DNA of 64,000 nucleotides. Origin: Glandiceps talaboti (taxonomy: Eukaryota > Hemichordata > Enteropneusta > Spengelidae). The notes beneath the pieces were generated by a model, which made no database searches, was not told where the DNA came from, and was given only the letters and a program-made list of their open reading frames with translations. The DNA lies in contig NC_135555.1 of the NCBI RefSeq assembly GCF_964340395.1, positions 16,732,246 to 16,796,245 on the forward strand. Direction: 5' to 3'. This document shows, in pieces, positions 1-13,138 of this stretch. The position numbers and the translations under genes are program-made. How positions within the stretch are numbered: position 1 is the stretch's first letter; each line of letters begins with the position of its first letter.

Positions 1-3000
1 AGAAATGCGTTCATGTGTTTTCTGAATACGAATTTTATTTATTGACTCGCTAATATATATGAATATATATCATAGATGTGTTCGAACTCTGTGTATAAAA
101 CTTCATGCCGTTGTCTGATGTTGATTTTAAATTAGATTTGCCGGATGACATCCGATGTTCTACGTTTTGTTGTTCGTCCTTATCATAAAATATTTCAGAA
201 TAAGTAATTACACCGATCCAGCTAGAATAAATAGTATTTTTCAGATAAACTTATCTGTATAAATAATAATACGTGATACCGATTTTACGAAATAAATCGC
301 GTAATTATGAAGAGTTCGACACTCTGTTAACCCCAATATTCATATGTCTCGTCAGGCTATACCATACCTGTGATTGCGATTAAGTTTACGTGTGTCAATA
401 CACAATGTAGAATGCACAATGAACGTCTTTTATGAATACTTATTTTTGTGTCGAAACTAAACACTAACTGGCAGTGGTCTACCTATAGACCCTCCTATGG
501 TCCACCATACACTTGGTGATCGGCACCACTAGTGCACTCCGCTGTAGGTCAAGTAGGTCAAGGACATGTTACTACATTTTGTGCTCACTACGTGTTCTTC
601 GACGCAACAGTACGTGTAGCATGAACGTAATTTCGTGAGACTAGACAGGACACAGCCGGTGTGGATAAATGTACAGCTCGAGAGAACTCGTCTACGCCCA
701 AGACGCAAGAGCCGTGTTACCGAGTTCCGGCTTGTACTGTACCTACCAAGAAACATCGGTTGATGCTGCCTCTGTCAATTAATCTTTCACATCCGAATGA
801 GGACATACTTTTGACCTACCTTTGATGTCACTCTCTTTTAATTCCCACCGCAAAATATCAGGCAAGAGTTACATGTGCACTCGCAATATACAACTAGTAA
901 ACCCAAGTCATTCACCTGTTGTTAGAGGTTCATGTATACACAAGAAAACAGCTAAATACTATATAAATGATGTCATAAACAAAGAAAGTGCAATACAAAA
1001 AAAATAATGAAAAAAGGCAAGCTTGGAGAGTATTTTGACCAGCTGCTACGTTTATAGTTGACGTAAAAGAGCGACTCCAAGTCGTGAGCACTCTGGCTAA
1101 AACTTATGTGTACATTTTTGGTTGTGTAGTAGTCTTCCTGTCCGTGTATGGATATTAGATCTTACTAGTTTTAAGTTTAACTCAGCTTACCATTCAGATG
1201 GAGGGGTGAATGCTTTGTCAATTGGTACAGAAGGGTCGAATCTGACCACTTCCTCCTCCCTTGGTATTGCAAGCATGGTGTGTTGCTCACGACAATTGTT
1301 TCGTGAGCGCTTACTTGGATATCTCACGATTCTCGCACCCCTGATGACAATACGCCACATGTTGATGTAGGACTATAAGAGTGACAAAGTAGTGGATCTG
1401 GGCAGAACTGTGGTCTGGATGACAACTTGGGATTCTCAATGTCAAAGTCTTTTGCAATTGTGCTCAACACTTTTGCTCAGAGTACACTAGCAATCCTCAC
1501 TCCTTGCAGGTCTGTAAACACAATAAACATATCACATCCTTTTTATGTTCTTTGATTGGGTATGCTCCACTTATTGTTGCTAGGACGCTAATTACATATG
1601 CACGACATTTGGCAAATATACACATTTTTACACCCATGCATCAGTTGTGTACGCATTTGCCAATCATTGCATCCAGCTATTCTGATGAGAAACTAATTCA
1701 CAATAGCAATATGAATTCATATCTGTTATCAACATAGTCTGTTTTCGAATAACAACAGTAATTCAGCTAGTTGCGAAGTTGGCCTGTAAATGAACTCGGC
1801 CAGCAAGACATCAGGCAATGCTTAGGTTGTCAGATGCTCGATGCTTCGTAGGTACCCTTTGAGAATGGCGTGGTCAATCCAATAGAGCTCTAGAGAGATG
1901 ATAACAACCAAAGTATATTGTAAGGTCTGAATACTTTGAAAACGACTGCACCGGTATACCGATTTCATAAAACTGTTTCAAATTTGTAGCAGTTGGATAA
2001 TTGGAGTATTTTCCAACTACAATAAAACCCCAAACGACTTTTCAATACCCTTCCACTGTGTGACAGTGCACATGACCATTGTGGGCTTGCAGGTAGAATC
2101 AAATGATCGCCAGCTGTAACATCAGAGTACACGTATTACATCTTGCCTTTTCGAGAATGAGCTTTAATGAAGTAATGTGGAAGCAAGAGGACGTACGTCC
2201 AAGACCACAAGGGCAGCATAGAAACACAGAATTGGAGTGTGTACAGTTTGTCCCGCGTTTACAGTCTATTCGAATACAGAGAAAATTCAAATGCATGGCA
2301 AAAAGTGGCCAAGTGATATACTTGATAAATCTCAATAGAATATCAATATTTAGGCAAAATCTACATTTTGTGTTCTAAATATCTTGGACAAATTTCATAC
2401 ACTTTAATATAATGTCAGGCATTGAACTTGGCTACAAAGGATGCTTCACCAAGATTGAAAACAATATTACTGCTTGAATTGAATCCTTTTAACGTTGCAC
2501 AATTACGGTACAGCTGTATGTATTTTTCTGTTACGTGTTTGAAAAAAAAGTGATGCTTTCACGGATTCCAAAGTAAACAGTTGATTACGCAGTACGCCAA
2601 CCACTGAATTACAATTTTACAGACTATACTGCAATGTTTTACAAAAATTTTGAAAAATGAAATGGCCCGATTACGAAGTACAAAAATATCCCTTGCCCAC
2701 TCTCGTAGCTATAATGACGGTGTGAATGATCGGTCAAGCTATGAGTGATTCCGAATTTCAAAATGCTTTCACAATTTCAAACTGTTATGACATGGTTTGA
2801 CATTCTAGATTTTACCAGGAATTTCAGCCCACTAAACTGAGCAGGTATGTAGTCATGACGTTCGAGAGAGAATGTAGTTTCAAATACATAACAATGACAA
2901 TCACTTCACACTTCGTCTCAAACGTTATGGCCGGACGCCAGAAGAGGCAGCAGATATAAACGCTGTGGTCGAAACATCCAGTTTCAGTCTGTCCGTCAAA

Positions 3001-3227
3001 TTAAGTGTGAAAAATCGTCCAGACAAACGCACACTCCGTCCGGACACTGTCGCCGGTAACTGCGCATGCAGCAAGAAGACTTTCTGATAATTGATCCTTT
3101 CGCAAACGAGATATTTTGTAACAAACTCGAGTACAATGTTGTCAATGCACTAACTGCCTGCATCCTTACCTTCAATTTATTTGCTTGCTTCATTATTTGC
3201 TTGCTTAATGTGGATTTTCACTAAGTG
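1..3227. other. Left flank with no recognisable gene
   Basis: No conserved domain, splice-supported exon or clear repeat was recognised here. The open frames are short, overlap on both strands and have no family signature. A minus-strand frame of about 57 codons near 1190-1365 was read and not recognised. The stretch is probably intergenic, but an unfamiliar or very small gene cannot be excluded from sequence reading alone. Confidence 0.5.
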
Positions 3228-3689
3228 TACCAATGCGATGTGCTGCTGTTTTGGTAAAAAAGAAGCTGGGTACCTATGAAAAATAATAGCCACAGTATAT
3301 CTAATCATGCAAGAACCACCCACTATCGAATCGACAGGTGCCAATCAGTCATCGTAGTTTATTCACATGTAATCCGATTATAACAAAGTCCCTAACATGT
3401 TCTGAATGTGGTGAATAAAGGAAGGAACGTCTGTGCATAGGGATCAAGTACAGTTGTTGGTATATTTATATTATTGTGCTTTGCTGTTTTGCGTGCTACT
3501 GAAAACTCACTCAATGGCCATCGAATGGCTGTCATTTGTGCATTCAAGCTTGTAGTCAGAAAGGAAAAGGGTGACCTTCCTGTAGTGTCTAACTATGTAA
3601 CTGTCTTATAATGAAAATTAACTAAATGACACAGCGCTTTCACAGTCAATGTATGAAATGTACCGTTCAAAGGTGAACAATAAGGGATT

Positions 3690-5443
3690 CGGGACCGGTC
3701 AGTTTCTCCAGCCAGGGGGGGGGGGAGACCGACAGGCTGACCCCCTCACTTAATTCTAAAACATGATGACCCCCATATATCATATTCTCATGACAGGTAT
3801 TTTTTGAGTGACTCAGTGTCGACTGCTTGACTGTCTTGCAAATACTTTATAAGATCCCGGGATAGCACTACCATATAATTATTGACTACACAGGGAAAAT
3901 ATATTCAAAAAGGAGTTTTATCGCATCTTGACAGTGAAAGGTAGTACAGGGAGAAAAGCTTGAGAAGGGAATGTGTACACCTCTCATGGGGGGTTCGAGG
4001 GGTCTCCCCTAGAAGCCTTGGAGGATTTTTACTCTTAAAAGTCAATTTTAGGACTATTCAGACACTTTCAGACAATAATTTCCAAGCTTTACAAGACAGC
4101 GCCAACATGTTAAAAGCAACTACATGGAGTTGAAATATTTTTAAAATAAAGTTTAATAGCACCTCGACAGTAAGAGGTAGGGGGAAGAGCTTGAGACTGG
4201 GATATGTATACCGCGTGTGCAGGGTCCTAGGGGGTCTCCCCTGGAGCTCTGGAGTTTTTCACTCTTAAAGCCAATTTAGGCTATTCAGACGCTTTCAGGC
4301 AATAACCTCCAAGCTTTACAAGACGGCACCATCAAGTATCAGAAACTATTCTTTATAACTAACTTACATAGAGTTGAAATATGTTCTTAAAAAGCGAAAT
4401 GGCATACTTATAGTAAATGTCAGCACATCTAATGGCAGTATCATCGGTAGGGAGATTTTCAGTTTTAAGGCAATTTTTAGACTATCTAGGCAAACATTTC
4501 ACATCTTTAAAAGACAATATCGTCTCAAATTAGCATATGATGAAAATATTTAAGAAAAGTTTAATACCATTATTACAGTAAAAAGGTTGGTGCATGTGAT
4601 TGTTGGTTGAATTTGGTTTAATGCATGAGTGAACTGTGGGGTGAGTGAGTCCGAGGTGCATTCCCCTTGGCAGATCTGGAGGTTTTTGTTTGTATTAAGG
4701 CAATCTTTAGGTTATTCATAGCTTTTGAGGTGATATTTCCAAGCTTTGAAAAGCTAACGTAAATGTAAGTTTTAAATGAGGTTCCAATGTCACGTAAAAA
4801 CACGTGGTATAGGGGCATTGATATTGCAGTAAAGTCACTGGTATGTTCAAAAGATAAATTTAGGTGGTCATACCTAGTGTATAATAGAAACTGGAATCTA
4901 ATAAGCTGTGATGATTTGTAGTGTCAATAACATGTAGTGTCTGAAATAGAAAGTGTATTAATCCCTTCTGACAAGTTCATACTGAATAGTAGACAAATTT
5001 AGATTAACTTCTTTTATAAACTATCTCTGAAGATTAACATAAAGAAACGTTCAAGTTCACTTTTTTGCCCCAAAGTGCAATATAAGTGAAGCATTGATTG
5101 TGAAACAGTCAAGTATTTACATGACATTCTTTATCAAGTATGGTAGGTAGGTAATACATGTATATGTATATGTATATGTATAGTTATATTTGAACTCTTA
5201 TGTGAAGTAATATTAAAGAATCCAATGGATGTAAGAAACAGGGACAAGAACAAATATATACATGTACCGAAGTTCAGACAAGGCTATATGCCATTGTAGA
5301 AAAGGATTTCTTTCTTCCATCACAATCCGAAACACAATGACCCCCTTATCCACAATTTTCAAAATAGCATAACTCCCCTACTGCCAAATTCAAAAACAGG
5401 GTGACCCCCCCCCCCCCGGCTGAAGAAACTGACCGGTCCTTGT
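3690..5443. mobile_element. Non-autonomous terminal-inverted-repeat element with G-rich ends
   Basis: The left end reads ggaccggtcagtttctccag and is followed by a G-tract. The right end is a C-tract followed by the inverse, cagtttct-type sequence ending in accggtcc. The inverted repeats are about 22 nt. No transposase frame was found, so a MITE-like DNA transposon is the simplest reading. Related ends occur at 6259-6300 and at 21934-23129. No convincing target-site duplication was found. Confidence 0.6.
3910..4780. repeat. Degenerate tandem repeat inside the inverted-repeat element
   Basis: About four diverged copies of a roughly 200-260 nt unit run through this stretch. Each copy carries recognisable blocks: a ggggtctcccct-like block, an actcttaaa(a)g block and a ccaagctttacaagac block. 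The second unit (about 4145-4390) aligns best with the first (about 3910-4140); the later ones are shorter and more diverged. There is no coding signal. Confidence 0.6.
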
Positions 5444-5665
5444 TAAAGGTTACAGTTACCAATTAGAGCGCGCATGGCTGAGAGGAGGATGAGTCGAGAG
5501 CCTACACGTCCCACTGAAAGCTTTAGTCTCTGTTCTAACTAATATGCAAGCAAATTTATGTACACGCTCAAAATGCTACATGTATCAGTCGTTTTCGGTA
5601 TTCATCCACTCAGTAATACCTTGGATAATACCGATGTTCTATTCTAAGGTCAGAATATATGTCAC

Positions 5666-7966
5666 TATGCTGGTTATGTGCTAGCCCATTCACTGTAATT
5701 GTCACTGTTTGAGAAACCAATAAGTACCTGCACATGCTGCACTTAAAAAAACCAGCAAAATTGAATGAATATAGCAAGATGTGACAGTTTGTCTAAACAT
5801 GGATGTTTTAGGGGAGAAGGATTATGAACGCTTCTTTGTCATAATTGTACATACAAATGACAGCTGCCGACGATAAGTATTTCAATGTGGTCTTCGTTTA
5901 TATAACAAGATTAACGTTCTCTTAGCTGCAATAATTCACAGACAAGTAAGACATTGTGGCGTTAGATTTGATTTTGAGGTGGGGTTTTCTTCTTCTGTTT
6001 TTGAGTTTTCCTATTCCGTCATGTAACAGCAAAACAAGTGTTACAATTCCTGCTAGGCAATCGCAAATAGATAACATGTAAAATTAAGTATGCAGTGTGC
6101 GGTATTATGCTTTGAGAATAGAGTGAACGTTTTTGTCAACAGATTGGGGTGAGGGGGTCAATGTGGTTTTTTATTTGTCAGAGGGGGGGGGGTGGATTGT
6201 TTTGTGGATGAATTGCAGGGGGGTTACTATTTGTACGTACAACACGAACAAAAAGTCGACGGCCCACCCCCAGCCGTAAAAAAACTGGTCGCTCCCTAAT
6301 TACGGAGACTTCAAAGCACAAGAAATATACAGAGGTACCCCAATCTCGTCAAAATCGGCATAAGTAGCAACACACTACAGTGTTATGAAACGGGTAATAC
6401 ATTGACATCTCGCTCACGTTTTGCAGCTTGATCTCGTCCATTTTAATAATTGAGTTTGCCCAGCAGGAATTGTAGTGTTTATTTTGCGGTTAAATGACAG
6501 AACAACAAAAACTCAAAAATCAACTCAAAATCAAAACCAACGCTACATTTATTGCAGCTAGAGACCATGGTGAGCACGGCCAGCTAGCCTGAAAATCCAA
6601 CATAATCGTAAAGTACATATATTACATGTACTAAACTAAGCTTACATTCTATCTATATTGCCTAATTATCAGAAATGTGTATGCAAACTACAAACCACAA
6701 TTAAAAGCTATGTAAAAATCTACATCAAACACGTTTGCATATTTGTTTATGATTATATGAAATTTGAAGTTTGCATTCTTCAGTTATAGCCTAATTACCG
6801 ACAATAATTAATTATGCAAATTTGTCTTTAAAATTAAAAGTTACATCAACAAGCTTTGATAGCACATGTGCGTTTGTTATGATGTGCGATGTACCAAAAT
6901 ATATGACATTTGAAACTTGCATTCAAAGATATGGTTCATTACCTTTGCAAAAGAATTTAATATTACTATCATAATCTATAACAAACGTGAACTTTGTTGC
7001 CATCAATGAATACACCAAATCATATGAACTTTGACGCTTAATACTTTCTTAAGATATAGCCTAATTACCGAAAATCATAAATTATGCTAATTACTCATTA
7101 AAACTAAAATACTATGCTAAAGAGTATTAAAGAAAAAATCAAAGACTTTCTGATAGGAGACATATTCTTTGAATTCTCTCATGGCCACGCCAGTTCCTTG
7201 CACCTGGCAGAATATGAGGGCGAACGACTTCATGTCGGCGAATAACGAACTTTTGCAGGCAATGAGACATTCTGCTTACAAACATCACCATCTTGCTTGC
7301 AACAGACAAAGTCTTCCACACATTTCCAAAGATGAAAAGTAGAAATCAAGCCCATAAACTAGTAAATTACCTCCGGCAATTACGAGACTACAAACAAAGA
7401 AACATGTCATCAGTCATGTCATCAACAGTTGCTCATTTGTATATGTCCATGATGAATTGGGACATCCAATTTCTTGACAGTACGAAGCGACCAATGTATA
7501 TTCTCCCAGCTTCGAGGATGACACTCATCTTCACAAACAATCTAATGACAACTTTACCACCTTTAAAGTAATCTAACTCAAACATTTCAATTTTTTGAGA
7601 GAGTTGTCCATTAGACCGCTAGACACGTGACCACTCTGTCCCTTTTATTCAAACTTTAATTATTCATTGAAACTTGTATCATAGTTTTAGGCCTTGTTCA
7701 ACACAAATACGGTATAAGACGTCCAAGTCCAGATTTGGCCCTGGTCCATACAAGGTTATTGCAATGTAAGACTTCGGATGGATAACTGTTTTCAATTCAT
7801 GTATTCTGCACTAATTCTGTACCCGGTTTTAACACTAGGTACCATCAAAATCAGTATTCTATTACTGTCAATGGAATTATGTAGTTAGCAACCATTCAAG
7901 AAATGTTGAATTATTTTTATATTTAACGTTGACAATATGCCCCAACCACACATCATTTCAAGTTGG
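5666..7966. other. Repeat-rich intergenic stretch
   Basis: A right-end copy of the inverted-repeat family lies at 6259-6300 (C-rich tract, then aaaaactggtcgctcccta); its left partner was not found. From about 6640 to 7130 there are diverged copies of a unit containing tagcctaattaccga, related to the two-copy repeat at 25781-26410. Short open frames at 7139-7571 on both strands show no recognisable domain. Confidence 0.5.
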
Positions 7967-8199
7967 AGTATCCACGTGTTCCGTTAACAAAGTGTAAAGG
8001 GTCAAAATGGGTCAATCTGTATGGTGACTCATAGGCACTCGAAACACCCTTGTTGACACGATCATTTTGGAAGCAAAGGTTCTCGTGAACACAGGTCACC
8101 AAAAGTATGGGAAAGCGAATCACCTCTACAGTCGTGTAAGTTTACCTTTTTGGATACTTCAGACATGCTTGGAAGGTGATTTAGATGACTAATGCAGAG
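7967..8199 (+). promoter_or_regulatory. Conserved 5' block and untranslated first exon of gene A
   Basis: This block aligns along its length with 36075-36295 upstream of gene B. Shared segments include agtatc(c/t)acgtg, gtgactca, gatcattttg and gacatgcttggaag. Both copies end in a canonical donor with the same intron start, gtaagaatacg, at 8200 and 36296. I read it as promoter plus untranslated first exon retained when the gene duplicated. The transcription start within the block is not resolved. An alternative is an unrelated repeat copied upstream of both genes. Confidence 0.55.
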
Positions 8200-8996
8200 G
8201 TAAGAATACGTTTTTGTTGTTGTTAAATACCGAGAACAGCTTACTATTTAAAGTTTCATTACCCTTGATATAGAACAATCATGACGTGCTGGTTTAAATA
8301 TCTCTCATGCATGACATGGTTCGAAATTGGAGGGAAAAAAACATCGAACGTTTCCCTAACAAGAAGGACGTGAATTCGAAGTTTTTGATGTGTTTGTTTT
8401 ACAAGTCTCTATTTTCAACATGATCACCCACATCATTCAAAATGGCACGATTTGTCATTCGATCAAATGATAACCCTAGGTTGAACTCATAGTTATTCGT
8501 CAAGCCCTTAAGGTTTCTGCATCTATCGTTTGCCTACCAGTCCCGGTCTTTTATCACGTACACCGGTCAGCAACGTGAAATCTCGCACCCTTCATATTAC
8601 GTGTTGTAGACTTTTATTAACTTATCCTGATTTTCACGATTTGTCTTTTGTGACTCAATCAGTGTTATATACTTAAAGTGGCCACATGGGCGAGCAATCG
8701 GTATTTATTTTGATTTTTTTAATCAATACAACGTGGCTTTCTCATGGCTTCCAAATTGAAAAAGCAGTGTGAAACAACATAGACAAGTCTGTTTGTAACT
8801 TAATTGCAAAAAAGATAACAAAAATGTAATGAAGTTTGTTATTGTACTTAATAACAAAAGTTTTACAAATTTATCAATCTTTTGCAATTTATTGAGTTAC
8901 AAAAAAGGACCAAATAATCTAATACCTCTGAAAATCATTTACACGTGGTGTTAAAATGTCTTGGTAAATTTGACGTTTTGGCATTTTGCGTTGTTA

Positions 8997-9200
8997 TCAT
9001 GGATGACAGTCGCCTCGCCATTTTGTCTTCTAAGGTGTTCTTAACTGACAAGTGGACAGGTACTCATGCACAAATAACCGATGGTTATAATAGAGTCAAA
9101 GGTCACAAAGTTCGTTCTTGGGTCGGTCAGCTCGACATCATTGATTTATAGGATACGTCTACTAGCACTACACATCGTTAGGCAACAGAAAATAATTTAT
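8997..9200. repeat. Inverted dispersed repeat shared with the gene B upstream region
   Basis: The stretch matches the reverse complement of 35262-35463 at high similarity, with one gap. It contains atcatggatgacagtcgcct and, further on, gtcggtcag(c/t)tcgacatcat. It lies downstream of the gene A first exon but upstream of the gene B one, and the two copies are in opposite orientation. A short frame begins at the ATG, but no domain is recognisable. Confidence 0.6.
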
Positions 9201-10740
9201 TTGCCCAAGCACTTAACGTGGTGAAGATTAAACAAAAATCATCCACCAATACCGAGAAATGTAGTTTGGTACAAGTATGCTAACACATGAAACAATTGGT
9301 CAAAGCACAGGAATATAATTATATCCCACAAAAATACCAATTCCCACGTTAGATAAATAGTGGACTATGCAGTTATATGTTGATTCGGAAATGCTATTTT
9401 TGCATCATTTATATATTATTTGATGTGATCTGCTAACCGTGTTCTTGCACACAGTTTCCATACTGCTCTATAATTACATCGAATTGTTGGTTAGAGGCTA
9501 AAACTATTCCATATCAAGTTTTCACGTCTGATCGACCCATGTACATTCGAAAAAAAAAAATCTTTCTCATTTACCAATGTTTTCATTTTCACTAACATTA
9601 TTGCACTCGATAGCAGTACGACCGGGCGTCCATGTACAAGATCAGAAAAAAATGTTTCCATTCCATGTTGAACATAAAACTATTTTTGTATTTGCAATTT
9701 GCGTAAATTTGTTCTCTCGTAGAATTCACGTCCACTTCATGTTTGATGATCCTGAATACTAAAGCGATGAGAAACGAGATAGTGCGCAAACGGGCACCAA
9801 GCAATGTGTATGGTATTCAGTGAAGACAAGCGTTTCCCCGTGTTTAATGCTAATTCGATACAATACCTGATAAGAGCGAATCGACATGGAAATTCAAGCA
9901 GTGCTTGTACTAAGGCCAAAAAACCCAACATAATTGTTTCTAGTCTGACACGACATTTTGTCTAAAGTGGTGCGACGACGAGAATTTCTTTTTTTTTATT
10001 CTCAGCAAACCTTTTACTATGTCTACTATTTGTGACAGTTACTATGATTCTTTTTATTTAGTACTTTAGAGCAAATGTGTATGTGGAACAGATGTCATTT
10101 GCTTGTTCATGACTGTCTCTGCAGTTGTCTTCACTGAAGTAGGGAGGGCTAATTTTGTCTTTGCCCCCAGATCTGTAGACTGCAATGCATGGGCTGGACA
10201 AACACACAAAACAAGACCGAGCCGAGGGTATTTAGTGATGTGTGCGCTGACCAGAAACAATGTTTTCTTTCCTTTGGCCTAATTTACTGCAGGTTGAATA
10301 TGGGAAGGGGACTCTTCGTTTTGGAAAGAAAAACAACATGGATGTTTATCGTTTCTCTATTTCGAATCGTAGATTTACATTTCACGTTAGCATTCGTTAT
10401 TTCTATTCCTTCCCTAGCTTTCGTTTCTGTCTGTAAAACTTTAACCATGTCATACATTGTGTAAATGACTAAGATATCGACAAACAAGTATGGCGTCAGA
10501 TGTTCCTATCTTGTGATAAACATAAGGGTGTTTGTCCAAATAAAATGTCATGCTATCAACAGAGAGTATCATTAGGTTATCAGACATAGACAAACTGTTG
10601 TGGCTATGTACCAATAAACATGATAAATAAAAAAAACGGCCACACATTTGTAAGGTCGTGACGCGGCATCATGTTATTTAAGTTTTTGTGTATCAAAATA
10701 TGTGCAAAAAACGTCATTTCCTCTAAACTGATCTGAAATG

Positions 10741-11030
10741 TACGTACGTACGTACGTATATATGTATGTATGTATGTATGTATGCATGCATGCATGCAGG
10801 TAGGTAGGTATGTATGTATGTATGTATGTATGTATGTATGTATGTATGTATGTATGTATGTAGGTAGGTATGTATGTATGTATGTATGTATGTATGTATG
10901 TATGTGTGAATATCTATAGGTGTACACACACATATATATATATATATGTTAATATAATATTAATAATATATATTATACATGCGTGTGTGTGTGTGTGCGT
11001 GTGTGTGTGTGTGTGTGTGAGTGTGTGTAT
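10741..11030. repeat. Compound microsatellite upstream of the gene A microexons
   Basis: Tetranucleotide runs of TACG, TATG, TGCA and TAGG types are followed by an AT run and a GT run near 10981-11019. The open frames across this tract are low-complexity artefacts. A similar compound tract lies just before the start exon of gene C. Confidence 0.95.
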
Positions 11031-11262
11031 GAGTACACATAATTTCGTTAAAACAGTACAAATTCGTAAAACTACAAAAATCGGTAGTAAAAGCCATCAC
11101 AGTGCACTTTCTATTTCGATCTATCTTGATTCTCATTTATGTCATGAATGTCTGGAAAATGTCAACAGAACAAAGCCTGTTTAAATTGTTGAATAAAGTT
11201 CGCTTATACTCATATTTCATTTCCTTGGATAGTAGAGATGATTTCTGTCTTTTTCCCACCAG

Positions 11263-13138
11263 AAAATGACAAACTTACAGAAGAAAAGAAAACGGGGTTT
11301 GGTAAGTTGAATGAATTTAGTTTGTAACTGTAATGAAATATTTGATTTAACAAATATGCAAATTACATGCTTAATATACACATGCTATAGATCTTGTCAC
11401 TTGCACCTCAGCTACAACCCCCCCCCCAACATTAGCTCAGTAGTATATGATATTTGGTTCTGTGTTGAAACTAGTAAGCTTGTCTATAATGTTTTATCGC
11501 TTGCACCTCTCTGTTCGTCATAAAGTATGAGCCGGTTTCGCGAAGGTAACTTATAGCTCGAGATTGTGAATGTTTGCTATGGAACTAAACTTATTACTTA
11601 ACTTAAAATATTGTGATAATTGTATGATGAACACTTTGTTGTGTTAGTAGTATTTATACCTTAAATGTATGGTTTCATTTGTGTCCACAGGTCTATTTGG
11701 AGAAAGACTACAGGAATTACATAATCGTGAGTATTTGTAAAGAAAAAACTTACTGTTATGAATTATGATAAAAAAATGTTGTTTTTTAGTTTTTTTAAAT
11801 AATTTTTTTAAATTAAATTAAATTTAATTATATTGTTCTTTCTTTTTAGTTATGGAATTATAAGAAATGTTTAAATAGTCGTGAGAAACAACCTTGAAGG
11901 TAACCATTGTGATTTTTTTTTCTCTCCTAGAAAATGTAAAACTCAGAGAAGAACAAGAAAAGCGATTTGGTGAGTTGCAATTTTTTCAAACTTGCTTATA
12001 AATAAAGACCATGGTTTCTTGCTTGCAATTGCAATGTGTAGGAACATATATACGACATTTGTGAATTTGTTATCAAGGGTATTGTGAATCCAATGACGAA
12101 TAACGATACTTGTTGTAGACAACGTTTTGTTCGTTCGATGTCATGATTCGAGTATTTTTTTTTAAACCAAAAGTTTTTGTTTTCAGGTGTAATTGAAGAA
12201 CAACTAGAACTAATCGAAAATCGTGAGTATAAAGACGCCCAATCCAAGTTGAATTAATATTGAAAAAAAAGGTTCACTTGTAATTGTACATTGCGGGTTG
12301 GTGGGAAGATGAGTAGTGGGGGGGGGGTGAATGGGACGAAGAGACAGAGAGATGGATGGACGGACGGACGGACGGACGGACGGACAGACAGACAGACAGA
12401 CAGATGTCCAGCATATTGGTAATTTTCTAAGTAATATTTTATATAAAAACCAAATCCCAAACTTTCTTTCGACTTATTTTTTCTTCTAAACAGGAATGAA
12501 AGATAGAATTGGTAAGTATCACTTTTTTCCACGCACATGTACAGAGATTATAGCGGAACTCCTGGCCACGATTTTCCAGGAAATATAATTAAAATGTTTA
12601 TATTTTACGTAGGTTGTCCAAATGAAAGTTATAAGTCGCACTGACAGCTACATGGTTGCAGCAAACATATCACCATAGTTCTTTATCATGTGATAAACAA
12701 TATATGAAATCAAGTGCAATTTCTCTCATTGAAATATATTATAAAAATTATCACAATTTGTTAATTCCCGTATACCGATAGATGATTTTACCTCTGAAGG
12801 AAAGCAGTATGCAAATATCGCGCCCTTATTTTAATTATACACCCTACACAACCTCAGGATGTAGGGTATGTGTATTAATATGTACCTTTTCTCCAATCTG
12901 AAAGCGCTTTATTTACCTCTATTTCCATCGTTTGTGTCGATTGTTTTGTTCCAAGTGATCGCCGCCTTCCCGATTACTCGGAATAAACAAACAACACAAA
13001 ACGATGGAAATAGAGGTAAATATAGGCATCTAGCCGCTTTCACCACATCAGATTTTAATCCTTTCTCGTGACTACGTACATTTTCGTTGCCCCTGTCTAC
13101 AGATGGAGTTAAAACGATTTTACACGAACAAGTAGAAA
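11263..13138 (+). CDS. Gene A microexon array (39, 36, 39, 36, 18, 36 nt)
   Basis: Six tiny exons follow one another, each with a good acceptor and a gtaag or gtgag donor. All are multiples of three and all split codons after the first base. The 39-nt type encodes charged peptides such as QNVKLREEQEKRF; the 36-nt type encodes peptides such as GVIEEQLELIEN. The 18-nt exon (12494-12511) encodes RMKDRI and sits where a 39-nt type is expected. The product is rich in Glu, Lys and Leu and is probably helical or coiled coil. Any exon could be skipped without a frameshift. Confidence 0.8.

Larger units (their letters stand above)
3228..5665. repeat. Dispersed repeat interrupted by a nested insertion
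   Basis: Positions 3228-3578 and 5512-5665 match, in order and on the same strand, the continuous stretch 26790-27296. A third partial copy lies at 25572-25711. In the downstream copy the two halves adjoin around 27139, so it acts as an empty site showing that about 1.9 kb was inserted here. The shared part includes a stretch beginning gtggtgaataaa and one reading aaggaaaagggtgacctt. No coding potential is evident. Confidence 0.7.

Noticed and set aside
1122-1370. Open frames on both strands near 1190-1370
   Set aside because: No domain, no splice context and no similarity to the other genes were recognised.
10189-10464. Hydrophobic frame as the missing start exon of gene A
   Set aside because: The possible donor after FVSV would create a stop codon when joined to the microexon at 11263, and the sequence does not resemble the B or C anchors.
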